DNA of 19,701 nucleotides, from contig DLDU01000062.1 of assembly GCA_002481295.1 (NCBI GenBank), forward strand, positions 25,388-45,088, written 5' to 3'. This document shows, piece after piece, positions 6,425 through 14,412 of the stretch (position 1 is its first letter; the number at the start of each line of letters is the position of its first letter). Both the position numbers and the translations under genes were made by a program. This DNA is from Prevotella sp. UBA7764. GTDB lineage: Bacteria; Bacteroidota; Bacteroidia; Bacteroidales; Bacteroidaceae. Under the pieces are notes generated by a model that saw only the letters and a list, made by a program, of their open reading frames with translations, made no database searches and had not been told where the DNA came from.

Positions 6425-7672
6425 ATGTTAGAAGATATATTCCGCCGGGTCAAGCGGACCAGTAAGTCTCTTGCCAACATGGACGATGCCTTGCGCAACC
6501 GTCTGCTGTGTCTCGTAGCCGATACCATCGAGAAGGAAACAGAGACTTTGCTGGCGGCCAACCGTGAGGATCTGGCGCTGATGAACAAGAGCAATCCTAT
6601 GTATGACCGGTTGCAGCTGACGCCAGCCCGGCTGAAGGAGATTGCCGACAACATGCGCCATGTGGCCACGTTGCCTTCTCCTTTGGGCAAAGTGCTTAAG
6701 CACAAGACGCTGCCCAATGGCCTGGATCTTCGCCGCGTGAGTGTACCCTTTGGCGTCATCGGCGTGGTCTATGAGGCAAGGCCCAACGTCACCTTCGACG
6801 TCTTTGCACTCTGTCTGAAGAGTGGCAATGCCAGCATCCTGAAGTGCGGCAAGGACGCCATCCGCTCATGCCAGACCGGTGTCGATCTCATCCACCGTGT
6901 GCTAAAGTCGGTGCATGTCAATCCCGACATCGTTGCGCTTCTCCCTGCCACACATGAGGCGACGGCGGCATTGCTCCAGGCTGTAGGCTATGTCGACCTT
7001 TGCATTCCACGTGGCGGCAAGCGCCTCATCAGCTTTGTACGCGATACGGCGAAGGTGCCGGTCATCGAGACAGGAGCAGGTGTCGTGCACTGCTATTTCG
7101 ACAAGCGGGGCGACGTGACGATGGGACAGCGCATCATCGACAACGCCAAGACGCGCCGTTGCTCGGTATGCAATGCCCTTGACTGTCTGATCATCCATGC
7201 TTCACGGCTGAGCGATCTGCCGGAGCTGGTCAAGCCTTTGGCCGATAAGCAGGTGAAGCTCCATGCCGATCCGCGTGCCTACGCAGCACTGCAAGGACAC
7301 TATCCCGCCGACCTGCTCGTTCCGGTTGCCAATGATGACGAGTGGAAAAACGAGTGGCTGAGTATGCAGATGGGCATCAAGACCGTCGACTCCATTGATG
7401 AGGCGCTTGAGCATATCGACACTTACGGTAGTGGGCACAGCGAGAGCATCGTCACCGACGACCAGGCTGCCGCCCTGCATTTCCAGCAAGCCGTTGATGC
7501 CGCCTGCGTCTATGTCAATGCACCCACGAGTTTCACCGACGGTGCGCAGTTTGGCCTTGGTGCCGAGATTGGCATCAGCACGCAGAAGCTGGGGGCCCGC
7601 GGCCCTATGGCACTGGAAGAGATGACCACCTACAAGTGGCTTATCAACGGCAACGGACAAGTGCGCCCTTAG
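6425..7672 (+). CDS. proA: Gamma-glutamyl phosphate reductase (glutamate-5-semialdehyde dehydrogenase)
   Basis: NADPH-dependent reduction of gamma-glutamyl phosphate to glutamate 5-semialdehyde, which cyclises to the ProC substrate. The 415-residue protein has the aldehyde-dehydrogenase superfamily layout: PFGVIGVVYEARPNVT (108-123) in the cofactor domain, IPRGGKRLISFV (194-205), and the catalytic cysteine Cys249 in CSVCNALD. The C-terminal TSFTDGAQFGLGAEIGIST segment is characteristic of ProA. ATG 6425 follows AAGGAGTAAAACACT, a reasonable ribosome-binding region. It forms a functional unit with proB, and ProB/ProA are known to channel the unstable phosphate intermediate between them. Confidence 0.95.
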   Translation: MLEDIFRRVKRTSKSLANMDDALRNRLLCLVADTIEKETETLLAANREDLALMNKSNPMYDRLQLTPARLKEIADNMRHVATLPSPLGKVLKHKTLPNGLDLRRVSVPFGVIGVVYEARPNVTFDVFALCLKSGNASILKCGKDAIRSCQTGVDLIHRVLKSVHVNPDIVALLPATHEATAALLQAVGYVDLCIPRGGKRLISFVRDTAKVPVIETGAGVVHCYFDKRGDVTMGQRIIDNAKTRRCSVCNALDCLIIHASRLSDLPELVKPLADKQVKLHADPRAYAALQGHYPADLLVPVANDDEWKNEWLSMQMGIKTVDSIDEALEHIDTYGSGHSESIVTDDQAAALHFQQAVDAACVYVNAPTSFTDGAQFGLGAEIGISTQKLGARGPMALEEMTTYKWLINGNGQVRP

Positions 7673-7675
7673 TGC

Positions 7676-7765
7676 CTGCCCCTTGTCCCGGGCATCTCGC
7701 CCCTCGCTCTTCCCGTTTCCAACTCTTCCTCCCTTGCTTTCTGTCCTCTCGTTATCTTCTCTCTT
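7676..7765 (+). other. Pyrimidine-rich tract in the proA-argF' intergenic region
   Basis: Seventy-five of 90 bases are C or T on the + strand by hand count, a strong strand bias directly after the proA stop. A C-rich, poorly structured transcript of this kind could act as a Rho loading region, which would partly uncouple argF' from the upstream genes. No intrinsic terminator is evident, and no open frame here looks like a gene. Confidence 0.4.
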
Positions 7766-7792
7766 TATATAATACATCACGCATGTCGTTCG

Positions 7793-7815
7793 GTGTGCAG
7801 CGGCTGTGCCGCTGC
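7793..7815 (+). repeat. 23-bp hairpin direct repeat, unit 1
   Basis: GTGTGCAGCGGCTGTGCC followed by GCTGC. The unit contains a perfect 8-bp stem (GCAGCGGC / GCCGCTGC) with a TGT loop at 7797-7815. It is repeated 35 bp downstream with one mismatch. Placed 52 bp before argF', it could be mRNA structure in the leader or a dispersed palindrome. Confidence 0.65.
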
Positions 7816-7827
7816 GATAGATATAAC

Positions 7828-7850
7828 GTGTGCAGCGGCTGTGCCACTGC
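7828..7850 (+). repeat. 23-bp hairpin direct repeat, unit 2
   Basis: Matches the unit at 7793-7815 in 22 of 23 positions. The single change (G to A at 7846) puts one mismatch into the hairpin stem. It ends 16 bp before the argF' ATG, close enough to influence ribosome access. Confidence 0.65.
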
Positions 7851-7866
7851 TCCTAATTCCTAATTT

Positions 7867-8862
7867 ATGAAAACATTCTTCAACGTACAAGACCTCGGCC
7901 CCTTGCAGGCCGCTCTGAAAGAAGCCGAAGAGGTGAAAGCCAACCGCTTCGCCTATCAGCAGTTGGGCAAGAACAAAACACTGCTGATGATTTTCTTCAA
8001 TAACTCCTTGCGCACGCGCCTCTCCACACAGAAGGCTGCCATGAACCTCGGCATGAATGTCATCGTACTCGATGTCAATGCCGGTGCATGGAAACTCGAG
8101 ACTGAGCGCGGTGTCATCATGGACGGCGATAAGAGCGAGCACCTCTTGGAGGCCATCCCGGTGATGGGCTGCTACTGCGACATCATCGCTGTGCGCTCCT
8201 TCGCCGGTCTCAGTGACCGCGACTACGACTACGCCGAGACCATTGTCGGCCAGTTCGTGAAATACTCCGGTCGCCCTGTAGTAGCCATGGAGACCGCCAC
8301 CGTGCATCCGCTGCAGGCCTTTGCCGACCTGATCACCATCCATGAGAAGTGGACAGAGCTCAACGCCAACCCTGCCACAAAGCCTGCACACAAGCGTCCG
8401 AAGGTCGTGCTCACATGGGCACCGCACTGCCGCGCTCTGCCCCAGGCTGTTCCTAACTCATTTGCACAATGGATGAATGCTGCTGACGTAGACTTTGTTG
8501 TCACCCAGCCCGAAGGTTATGAGCTCGATCCAAAGTTCGTCGGTGACGCACAGATAGAGTACGATCAGCGCAAAGCCTTGGACGGTGCGGACTTTGTATA
8601 TGCCAAGAACTGGAGCTGCCCGGGCGTAAAGAACAAAGACGATTACGGCAAGATACTGTCAAAAGACGCCAGTTGGACCATCGACACCGAGCACATGAGC
8701 TGGACCAACGACGGTTACTTCATGCACTGTCTGCCCGTACGCCGTGGGCTCATCGTCACCGACGACGTCATCGAGAGTCCTCACAGTCTCGTCATCCCAG
8801 AGGCTGCCAACCGTGAGATCTCTGCAGAGGTGGTGCTCAAACGTGTATTGGAAACACTCTAA
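7867..8862 (+). CDS. argF': N-succinylornithine carbamoyltransferase (SOTCase-type ArgF')
   Basis: Transfers a carbamoyl group from carbamoyl phosphate to N-acylornithine, here most likely N-succinyl-L-ornithine, giving N-succinylcitrulline. The 331-residue protein closely resembles, from memory, the Bacteroides fragilis enzyme of solved structure. It has the carbamoyl-phosphate motif SLRTR (47-51), HPLQ (147-150) and HCLPVRR (287-293), and lacks the motifs of ordinary ornithine transcarbamylase. The specificity position, Pro90 in B. fragilis and Glu92 in N-acetylornithine enzymes, is Ser90 here (DGDKSEHLL). A small residue there is known to favour succinylornithine. Compared with B. fragilis there is an insertion of about 11 residues near 160-175. 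It lies 194 bp after proA, behind two hairpin repeats, and is the last gene before a strong terminator. Confidence 0.92.
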   Translation: MKTFFNVQDLGPLQAALKEAEEVKANRFAYQQLGKNKTLLMIFFNNSLRTRLSTQKAAMNLGMNVIVLDVNAGAWKLETERGVIMDGDKSEHLLEAIPVMGCYCDIIAVRSFAGLSDRDYDYAETIVGQFVKYSGRPVVAMETATVHPLQAFADLITIHEKWTELNANPATKPAHKRPKVVLTWAPHCRALPQAVPNSFAQWMNAADVDFVVTQPEGYELDPKFVGDAQIEYDQRKALDGADFVYAKNWSCPGVKNKDDYGKILSKDASWTIDTEHMSWTNDGYFMHCLPVRRGLIVTDDVIESPHSLVIPEAANREISAEVVLKRVLETL

Positions 8863-8878
8863 TAATACTATTATATAT

Positions 8879-8912
8879 AAGGAGAGTACACATCGTTGTA
8901 CTCTCCTTTTTT
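8879..8912 (+). terminator. Intrinsic terminator closing the arg/pro cluster
   Basis: A perfect 10-bp stem (GGAGAGTACA at 8881-8890 with TGTACTCTCC at 8897-8906), extended by two A-T pairs, with a 6-base loop and a run of six T at 8907-8912. It begins 17 bp after the argF' stop and separates this cluster from the SusC leader. Confidence 0.9.
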
Positions 8913-8965
8913 GCTATCTGTCTACAGAACGCTATGAAACAAGGATTCTATCTTGCTGAACTGTA

Positions 8966-8984
8966 CAACATAGTATCAATGTTG
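8966..8984. promoter_or_regulatory. Dyad CAACAT-N7-ATGTTG upstream of the susC promoter
   Basis: A perfect 6-bp inverted repeat. Its spacer holds AGTATCA, and the 9-mer AGTATCAAT (8972-8980) recurs at 9043-9051 inside the second dyad. A regulator site is plausible, but short dyads also occur by chance in AT-rich DNA. Confidence 0.25.
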
Positions 8985-9032
8985 GACAATAAAATACAAT
9001 AGGCCTATCTTGACTTTTACAACTTATTCACT

Positions 9033-9050
9033 TTGATAAAAAAGTATCAA
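9033..9050. promoter_or_regulatory. Dyad TTGATA-N6-TATCAA, candidate activator site
   Basis: A perfect 6-bp inverted repeat centred roughly 60-65 bp before the expected transcription start of susC, a normal distance for activator binding. No regulator gene is visible in the window to pair with it. Confidence 0.3.
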
Positions 9051-9091
9051 TAATAGCAAAGATAATATTACGGATTTACATGAGAAAGCCG

Positions 9092-9099
9092 TATCTTTG
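9092..9099 (+). promoter_or_regulatory. Bacteroidota-type promoter -7 element (TATCTTTG) for the susC operon
   Basis: Exact match to the Bacteroidota primary-sigma consensus TAnnTTTG. No good TTTG is seen at the -33 position, so activation by a regulator may be needed. It implies a leader of about 240 nt before susC. A second match, TACCTTTG at 9156-9163, is a weaker alternative. Confidence 0.55.
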
Positions 9100-9231
9100 C
9101 GATTGAAAACCGACGAGAGAACCTAAGGAACACTATAAAACCGACCTGATTGTGTTACCTTTGGTGTCAACTATAACAACAATCGAAGTCAAAATAATTA
9201 AGAACCAATTATCAATTATGCAAGAATCACC

Positions 9232-9264
9232 ATGAAAAGAAAGCCTCCTGTTGCAAAACAATAG
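9232..9264 (+). other. Possible 10-codon leader ORF in the susC 5' UTR
   Basis: ATG to TAG encoding MKRKPPVAKQ, downstream of the proposed promoter and before a hairpin at 9274-9300. Basic residues and two adjacent prolines are compatible with a leader peptide, but an ORF this short is expected often by chance. Confidence 0.15.
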
Positions 9265-9273
9265 GACCAAAAA

Positions 9274-9300
9274 AGCGCTCATAGCCAATACTATCGCGCT
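9274..9300 (+). promoter_or_regulatory. Hairpin in the susC leader RNA
   Basis: AGCGC (9274-9278) pairs with GCGCT (9296-9300), and ATAG (9281-9284) with CTAT (9291-9294), leaving a small internal loop and a 6-base apical loop. It is not followed by a T run, so it is not an intrinsic terminator. It ends 45 bp before the susC start. The rest of the 8913-9345 gap holds no gene that I can support. Confidence 0.3.
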
Positions 9301-9345
9301 CAAGAACCCAATCATCATCAAAGAAAAAACCTAGAACGAAGTAGT

Positions 9346-12300
9346 ATGAATTTTAATCTTAACAAAACCATGCTGTTGATGGGTGCCTGCACGGCTTTGG
9401 GACTTACCTATAGTCCCTGTGTACATGCAGCCTCACCAAGCCTAATGGCGCAAGCTGTGCAGCAGGCAAAGAAAGTCACCGGACATGTCGTTGACGTAGA
9501 TGGCCCTGTCATCGGTGCCAGTGTTGTGGAGAAGGGTAATCCTAAGAACGGTGCTGTCACTGACCTTGATGGCAACTTCACGCTGAACGTCAAACCCGGA
9601 GCTACCCTCGTGGTGTCATACATTGGCTACAAAACGCAAGAAGTCGCTGTAGGAAATCAGTCCAATCTTTCCATTACGATGAAGGCCGACGACAAGACCC
9701 TTGAGGATGTGGTCGTTGTCGGTTATGGTGTGCAGAAGAAGAAACTCGTCACCGGCGCCACCGTAGAGGTCAAGGGTGACGATATCGAAAAGATGAATAC
9801 CACCCAGGTGCTCGGTGCTTTGCAGAGCAAAACTCCGGGTGTGAACATTACGGCCGTTTCCGGTCAGCCTGGTGATGGTTTCAAAGTAGCAGTGCGTGGT
9901 GCTGGTACCAACAGTGATACCAAGCCTATCTATGTTATTGATGGAGTAGCTGGCGGCGACATCAATAACCTCAATCCTGCCGACATCGAACGCATTGATG
10001 TGTTGAAGGACGCAGCATCTGCAGCCATCTATGGTGCCAACGGTGCTAATGGCGTGATCCTTATCACTACCAAGCAAGGTAAAGCTGGCAAGATTTCCGT
10101 CAGCTATGATGGCAACATCGGCTGGCAGAACATGTATCGCATCCCTAAACTCTTGAACGCTAAGCAGTACATGCAGGTGCAGGACATGGTATCAATGAAC
10201 AATGGCGGATCAGCTTATGACTGGTCAAAGTATATCGATGCAGACCTGCTGAAAGCTTATCAGGATGGTTCAAATTCTGGTACTGACTGGTTAGACATTC
10301 TGCGTAACAAGAATGCTATCACCACCAATCATGACATCAACATCACCGGTGGTTCCGACCGTAGCAGATTCTCTACAGGTGTTGGTTATCAGTATCAGGA
10401 CGGTATCCTCGGCGGCGACTATGCAAAGTCCGATTTCCGTCGTTTCACCATCCGCTTGAATTCAGAGCATGTCCTCTACCGCAACGACAAAGGACTGGAC
10501 GTGGTGAAGTTCGGCGAAAACCTCTACTTCCAGCATCGTGAGAAACAAGGTATCCAGATTGGCAACCAATACAGCAATGTGCTTTCTACCGCTTTGCGTG
10601 CCAATCCTTGCGTACCTGTTTATGACAAGGATGGCAACTATTTTGACTCTGACGACTTGAAGGAATCCGGTACCGAGGGCTGGATGAACTATAACTCCTA
10701 TACCCTCAACCCAATCTATCAGTTGGTCAACAGTCAGAGCGCCAACAATAAGAGCCGCAACTTCACGCTCAATGCTATCGGCTATATTGAAGTTCAGCCT
10801 ATCAAGGGACTCACTTATCGTGGGCAGGTCAACTACAGTCAGAACTCTTACTCCTATCGTTACTTCCTACCTATCTACAGTGCTAACACTACTAACAAGG
10901 ATGGCTTCCGCACAACGGATGAGACCAACCAACAGATGGGTCTTGGCTGGACATGGAGTATGACCCACACGCTGAACTATAAGTTTGCTTTGAACAATCA
11001 TCATTTCGATGCTCTTGTCGGTACCGAGTACTATCAGACACGTCCGGGTATGGGTGAGAGTCTGACAGGTATGGCTACCAACAGCATCTATGGTGACTTC
11101 AAGCATGGCTATCTCTCGCTGACCAAAGACCGTAACGGTGGTGCCACTGTCACTGGTACTCCTTATACTGACGAGACAGCAAACTCTTACTTCGGCCGTA
11201 TCAACTACGACTACAACGAGACTTATATGTTCAGTGCCATTCTCCGTGCTGATGGTTCATCCCGTTTCGCCGACGGACACCGATGGGGCTACTTCCCCTC
11301 TTTCTCAGCCGGTTGGGTGATCAGCAACGAGAAATTTATGCAACCCACAGCTTCTTGGCTTGACTTCTTGAAGTTCCGTGCCGGCTGGGGTCAGAATGGT
11401 AATAAGAATATTGGCGATACCTTTGGCTATCTGGCTACATTCTCTTATGGAGATTACGGCAACTACTCCTTCAGAAACACCAAGGAGAATTCTACTCAGG
11501 GTGCTTATTTGAGCCGTCTTTCCAATGATGATCTTAAATGGGAAACTTCTGAGCAGACCGACCTCGGTATCGATGCCCGCTTCCTGAATGGTCGCTTGGG
11601 CGCTACGATGGACTGGTACTACAAGAAGACGAAGGATCTGCTCGTACAGGTTCAGGTTCCAGGAACCTCTGGCTTCTCTACGCAGTGGCAGAACGCCGGT
11701 ACCGTACGTAATACCGGTTTTGAAATCGCACTTAACTGGAACGACAAGATTGGCCGCGACTTCAACTATGGCGTGAACTGGAACATGGCCTACAACAGCA
11801 ACAAGGTTACCAAGATCAACAATGCCAACCATTACAATGAAGGCGGTAATGACTTGCTTGCTCAGAACACAGGTATCATGGCACGTATGGAGGAAGGACA
11901 CCCAATTGGCTACTTCTATGGCTACAAGACCGAGGGCGTGATGCAGAATGCAGTCGACATTCAGGCTTATCTCGACAAGAACTGTGGCGGCAACGCTGCC
12001 AACTCATTGCAGGGAACAGACATCAAGCCGGGTGATCTGAAATTTGTGGATGTCAACCACGATGGTAAGATCGATGCCAACGACAAGACTGAGCTTGGCG
12101 ATCCTAACCCCGATGTGACCATGGGCTTTGGCTTCAACATTGGCTACAAGGGCTTCGACTTGAGTGCTACAGCATATGGTGCTTTCGGACAGCAAGTGAT
12201 GCGCTCTTGGCGTAAGTTCACCGATGGTCAGTATGAGAACTATACCACAGAGGTATACAAGTACTGGCATGGTGAGGGCACTTCCAACAAATATCCTCGC

Positions 12301-12609
12301 CTGGCTCCGGGCAACACAGGTCCAAACTGGCAACAAATCTCTGACATCTATTGCGAGAACGCCAGCTACCTGCGTTTGCAGAATCTCACCGTTGGCTATG
12401 ACTTCAAGAGCATTTGGAAGAGCTGTCCGTTTGAGCAGTTGCGCCTCTACTTCACTGCTCAGAATCTGTTCACCATTACCGGTTACGACGGTATGGATCC
12501 TGAGAACGGTATGGCTCTCAACAGCAGCGAGCCTTGGGTGACCGGTGTGGATGTCGGCAATTATCCTTCACCGCGAACATACCTGATTGGTGTCAATATT
12601 AAATTCTAA
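9346..12609 (+). CDS. SusC/RagA-family TonB-dependent outer-membrane transporter
   Basis: Energy-dependent importer that forms the outer-membrane channel of a SusCD complex, probably for an oligosaccharide or peptide; the substrate is not evident. The 1087-residue protein has a signal peptide (about 1-28, likely cleavage after VHA), then a carboxypeptidase-regulatory-like domain (about 43-113, with VTDLDGNFTL and VVSYIGYKTQEV). Next come the SusC signature EDVVVVGYGVQKK (120-132), the plug domain (about 130-245, with PIYVIDGVAGGDINNLNPADIERI spread over its core), and a long aromatic-rich beta-barrel ending in Phe, as outer-membrane proteins do. There is no STN signalling domain before the regulatory-like domain, so transcription is probably not controlled by a direct TonB/anti-sigma relay. 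It lies 11 bp upstream of its SusD partner and has its own promoter. Confidence 0.96.
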   Translation: MNFNLNKTMLLMGACTALGLTYSPCVHAASPSLMAQAVQQAKKVTGHVVDVDGPVIGASVVEKGNPKNGAVTDLDGNFTLNVKPGATLVVSYIGYKTQEVAVGNQSNLSITMKADDKTLEDVVVVGYGVQKKKLVTGATVEVKGDDIEKMNTTQVLGALQSKTPGVNITAVSGQPGDGFKVAVRGAGTNSDTKPIYVIDGVAGGDINNLNPADIERIDVLKDAASAAIYGANGANGVILITTKQGKAGKISVSYDGNIGWQNMYRIPKLLNAKQYMQVQDMVSMNNGGSAYDWSKYIDADLLKAYQDGSNSGTDWLDILRNKNAITTNHDINITGGSDRSRFSTGVGYQYQDGILGGDYAKSDFRRFTIRLNSEHVLYRNDKGLDVVKFGENLYFQHREKQGIQIGNQYSNVLSTALRANPCVPVYDKDGNYFDSDDLKESGTEGWMNYNSYTLNPIYQLVNSQSANNKSRNFTLNAIGYIEVQPIKGLTYRGQVNYSQNSYSYRYFLPIYSANTTNKDGFRTTDETNQQMGLGWTWSMTHTLNYKFALNNHHFDALVGTEYYQTRPGMGESLTGMATNSIYGDFKHGYLSLTKDRNGGATVTGTPYTDETANSYFGRINYDYNETYMFSAILRADGSSRFADGHRWGYFPSFSAGWVISNEKFMQPTASWLDFLKFRAGWGQNGNKNIGDTFGYLATFSYGDYGNYSFRNTKENSTQGAYLSRLSNDDLKWETSEQTDLGIDARFLNGRLGATMDWYYKKTKDLLVQVQVPGTSGFSTQWQNAGTVRNTGFEIALNWNDKIGRDFNYGVNWNMAYNSNKVTKINNANHYNEGGNDLLAQNTGIMARMEEGHPIGYFYGYKTEGVMQNAVDIQAYLDKNCGGNAANSLQGTDIKPGDLKFVDVNHDGKIDANDKTELGDPNPDVTMGFGFNIGYKGFDLSATAYGAFGQQVMRSWRKFTDGQYENYTTEVYKYWHGEGTSNKYPRLAPGNTGPNWQQISDIYCENASYLRLQNLTVGYDFKSIWKSCPFEQLRLYFTAQNLFTITGYDGMDPENGMALNSSEPWVTGVDVGNYPSPRTYLIGVNIKF

Positions 12610-12620
12610 AACCAGAAACA

Positions 12621-14381
12621 ATGAACAAGCTATTATATTTATTGTCAGCAGCCACGGTAAGTCTCACGCTGGCATCCTGCTCTTTGGATGCTGACGACAT
12701 TACCGAAGCTACCACCGACAAGTTCCCTACAACGGAAGAGGATGCAACAGCCTCGCTTGCCGGCGTATATAATAATCTAAACCAGGTGGCCGCCACACCA
12801 CAGGAGTCATTCCTCTATGTTTCCATGCTGGCCAGTGACGACAACCTCGGTGGTGGTGGTACTAACGATAAGCTCATGCAGGCTGAGGACTTGCTCTGCA
12901 ATTATAACCAGAACATGACCGAGCAGTTCTACAAGGATCGCTATCAGGGCATTTCCCGTGCCAACATCTTGATAGAGGCTCTGCCGAAGATCACTTCTCT
13001 GTCTGATGATGTGCGCAACGCCGATTTGGGCGAAGCTCTCTTCCTTCGTGCTTTCTACCACTACGAGCTTGCCTCCATGTATGGCAACGTGCCCTTGATG
13101 ACATCGGCAACAGGTAAAGTAGTGAAGCAGGGTGACGTGAAGACCCTCTGGGGACAGATCCTTCAGGACCTTTACCAGGCCACACAGTTGCTGCCCGCAA
13201 AGCGCCGCTACGACGGACATGTGGACAAGTACACTGCAGAAGGTATGCTGGCACGCGCCTGGTTGTTCTACACTGGTATGTACTGCAACGGCACAGAATT
13301 GAAGGATTTGGTCAGCACCACGTACAACCCTCTTACAGAAGTTGATCTTCCCGATGGCACCAAGCTGACGAAGAAGATGGTTTCTGACCTCGTCGATGAC
13401 TGTGTCAACAAATCTGGCTACTCTCTTGTTTCTGACTATCGTAACCTCTGGGCCTATACCAACCGCTGTACAGTGGAAGACTATGACTACACCAAAGGTA
13501 AGGGCTTGAAATGGGTAGAGAACGACCAGACTCAGGCAAACGACAGCAATCCGGAGTCTATGTTCGCCATCAAGTTCAACAAACTTGCTTCTTGGAGCAC
13601 GACCATCGGCTATGCCAATGGTTACGCACTTCACTTCGGTATGCGTGGCGGCCAGGACTACGCTAATACGTTCCCCTTCGGCCAAGGCTGGGGTGCAGGT
13701 CCTGTAGCTCCCAATCTTGTAAAGGAGTGGAAAGCTGACGAGTCCAACGATATGCGTCTAGAAGCTTCTATCCAGGATGTCAACAAACTGCCGGCTTACA
13801 AGAGAGGCGGTTGGGCTGACTTCGTTCAGGAGACCGACTATTACGAGAAGAAGATTTCTCCTATTTCTGCCAAGGACGGCAACAAGTATGTATGCTGCTT
13901 CGAGGATTTGATGTATGGTGACAAGGGCGGACTCAGTGGCGGCTATGGCAACAACATGCAACTCGATAACATCCACGACCTTGTACTTCTGCGCTTCGCT
14001 GACGTGCTGCTCATGCAGAGCGAATTGGAAGAGAACGTAAGTGGTATCAACAAAGTGCGTGCTCGTGCCGGACTGGCTCCTATTGCATCATACTCTCTCA
14101 AAGCTCTTCAAAACGAACGTCGTCATGAGCTCGCTTTCGAAGGTGTACGTTGGAATGACATCCGTCGCTGGCATATCGCCGCTCAGGCTTTGGAGGCACA
14201 GAACAACCAGCCTGTCTACTATTGTGGTAAGGAGGCCAAGAACACAGCTCACAATGGTGGCTATGCAGCCCGCTACAATGCTACAGCAGGATTCTTCAAG
14301 ATGCCTGAGAACCAGATCTCCTTGGGTAGCGTAGAACAAAACCCAGGCTGGGACAACAGTTCCGAATACCAGGGCTGGTAA
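12621..14381 (+). CDS. SusD/RagB-family surface lipoprotein
   Basis: Ligand-binding lid of the SusC transporter, anchored to the outside of the outer membrane. The 586-residue protein has a lipoprotein signal ending in LASC with lipidated Cys20, followed by acidic residues (SLDADD) of the type that directs surface export in Bacteroidota. The N-terminal half has TPR-like helices (for example EALFLRAFYHYELASMYGNV). The C-terminal SusD domain shows the family motif INKVRARAGLAPI near 477 and ERRHELAFEGVRWNDIRRW near 500. Length is typical. A glycine- and tryptophan-rich stretch (about 345-375) may contribute to ligand binding. It is co-transcribed with susC, and the next gene encodes a second lipoprotein 31 bp downstream. 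Confidence 0.95.
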   Translation: MNKLLYLLSAATVSLTLASCSLDADDITEATTDKFPTTEEDATASLAGVYNNLNQVAATPQESFLYVSMLASDDNLGGGGTNDKLMQAEDLLCNYNQNMTEQFYKDRYQGISRANILIEALPKITSLSDDVRNADLGEALFLRAFYHYELASMYGNVPLMTSATGKVVKQGDVKTLWGQILQDLYQATQLLPAKRRYDGHVDKYTAEGMLARAWLFYTGMYCNGTELKDLVSTTYNPLTEVDLPDGTKLTKKMVSDLVDDCVNKSGYSLVSDYRNLWAYTNRCTVEDYDYTKGKGLKWVENDQTQANDSNPESMFAIKFNKLASWSTTIGYANGYALHFGMRGGQDYANTFPFGQGWGAGPVAPNLVKEWKADESNDMRLEASIQDVNKLPAYKRGGWADFVQETDYYEKKISPISAKDGNKYVCCFEDLMYGDKGGLSGGYGNNMQLDNIHDLVLLRFADVLLMQSELEENVSGINKVRARAGLAPIASYSLKALQNERRHELAFEGVRWNDIRRWHIAAQALEAQNNQPVYYCGKEAKNTAHNGGYAARYNATAGFFKMPENQISLGSVEQNPGWDNSSEYQGW

Positions 14382-14412
14382 ACGCTTTGTTTCACTTTAA
14401 AAGAACATTGAC

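Noticed and set aside
5875..6759. 294-codon minus-strand open frame across proB and proA
   Set aside because: Antisense to two clearly conserved genes, with no recognisable domain.
7679..7694. TGCCC/GGGCA hairpin after proA as an intrinsic terminator
   Set aside because: The stem is only 5 bp with an 8-base loop and there is no T run after it.
9156..9163. TACCTTTG as the main susC promoter
   Set aside because: It matches TAnnTTTG, but TATCTTTG at 9092 is the more typical form; kept only as an alternative in the promoter entry.
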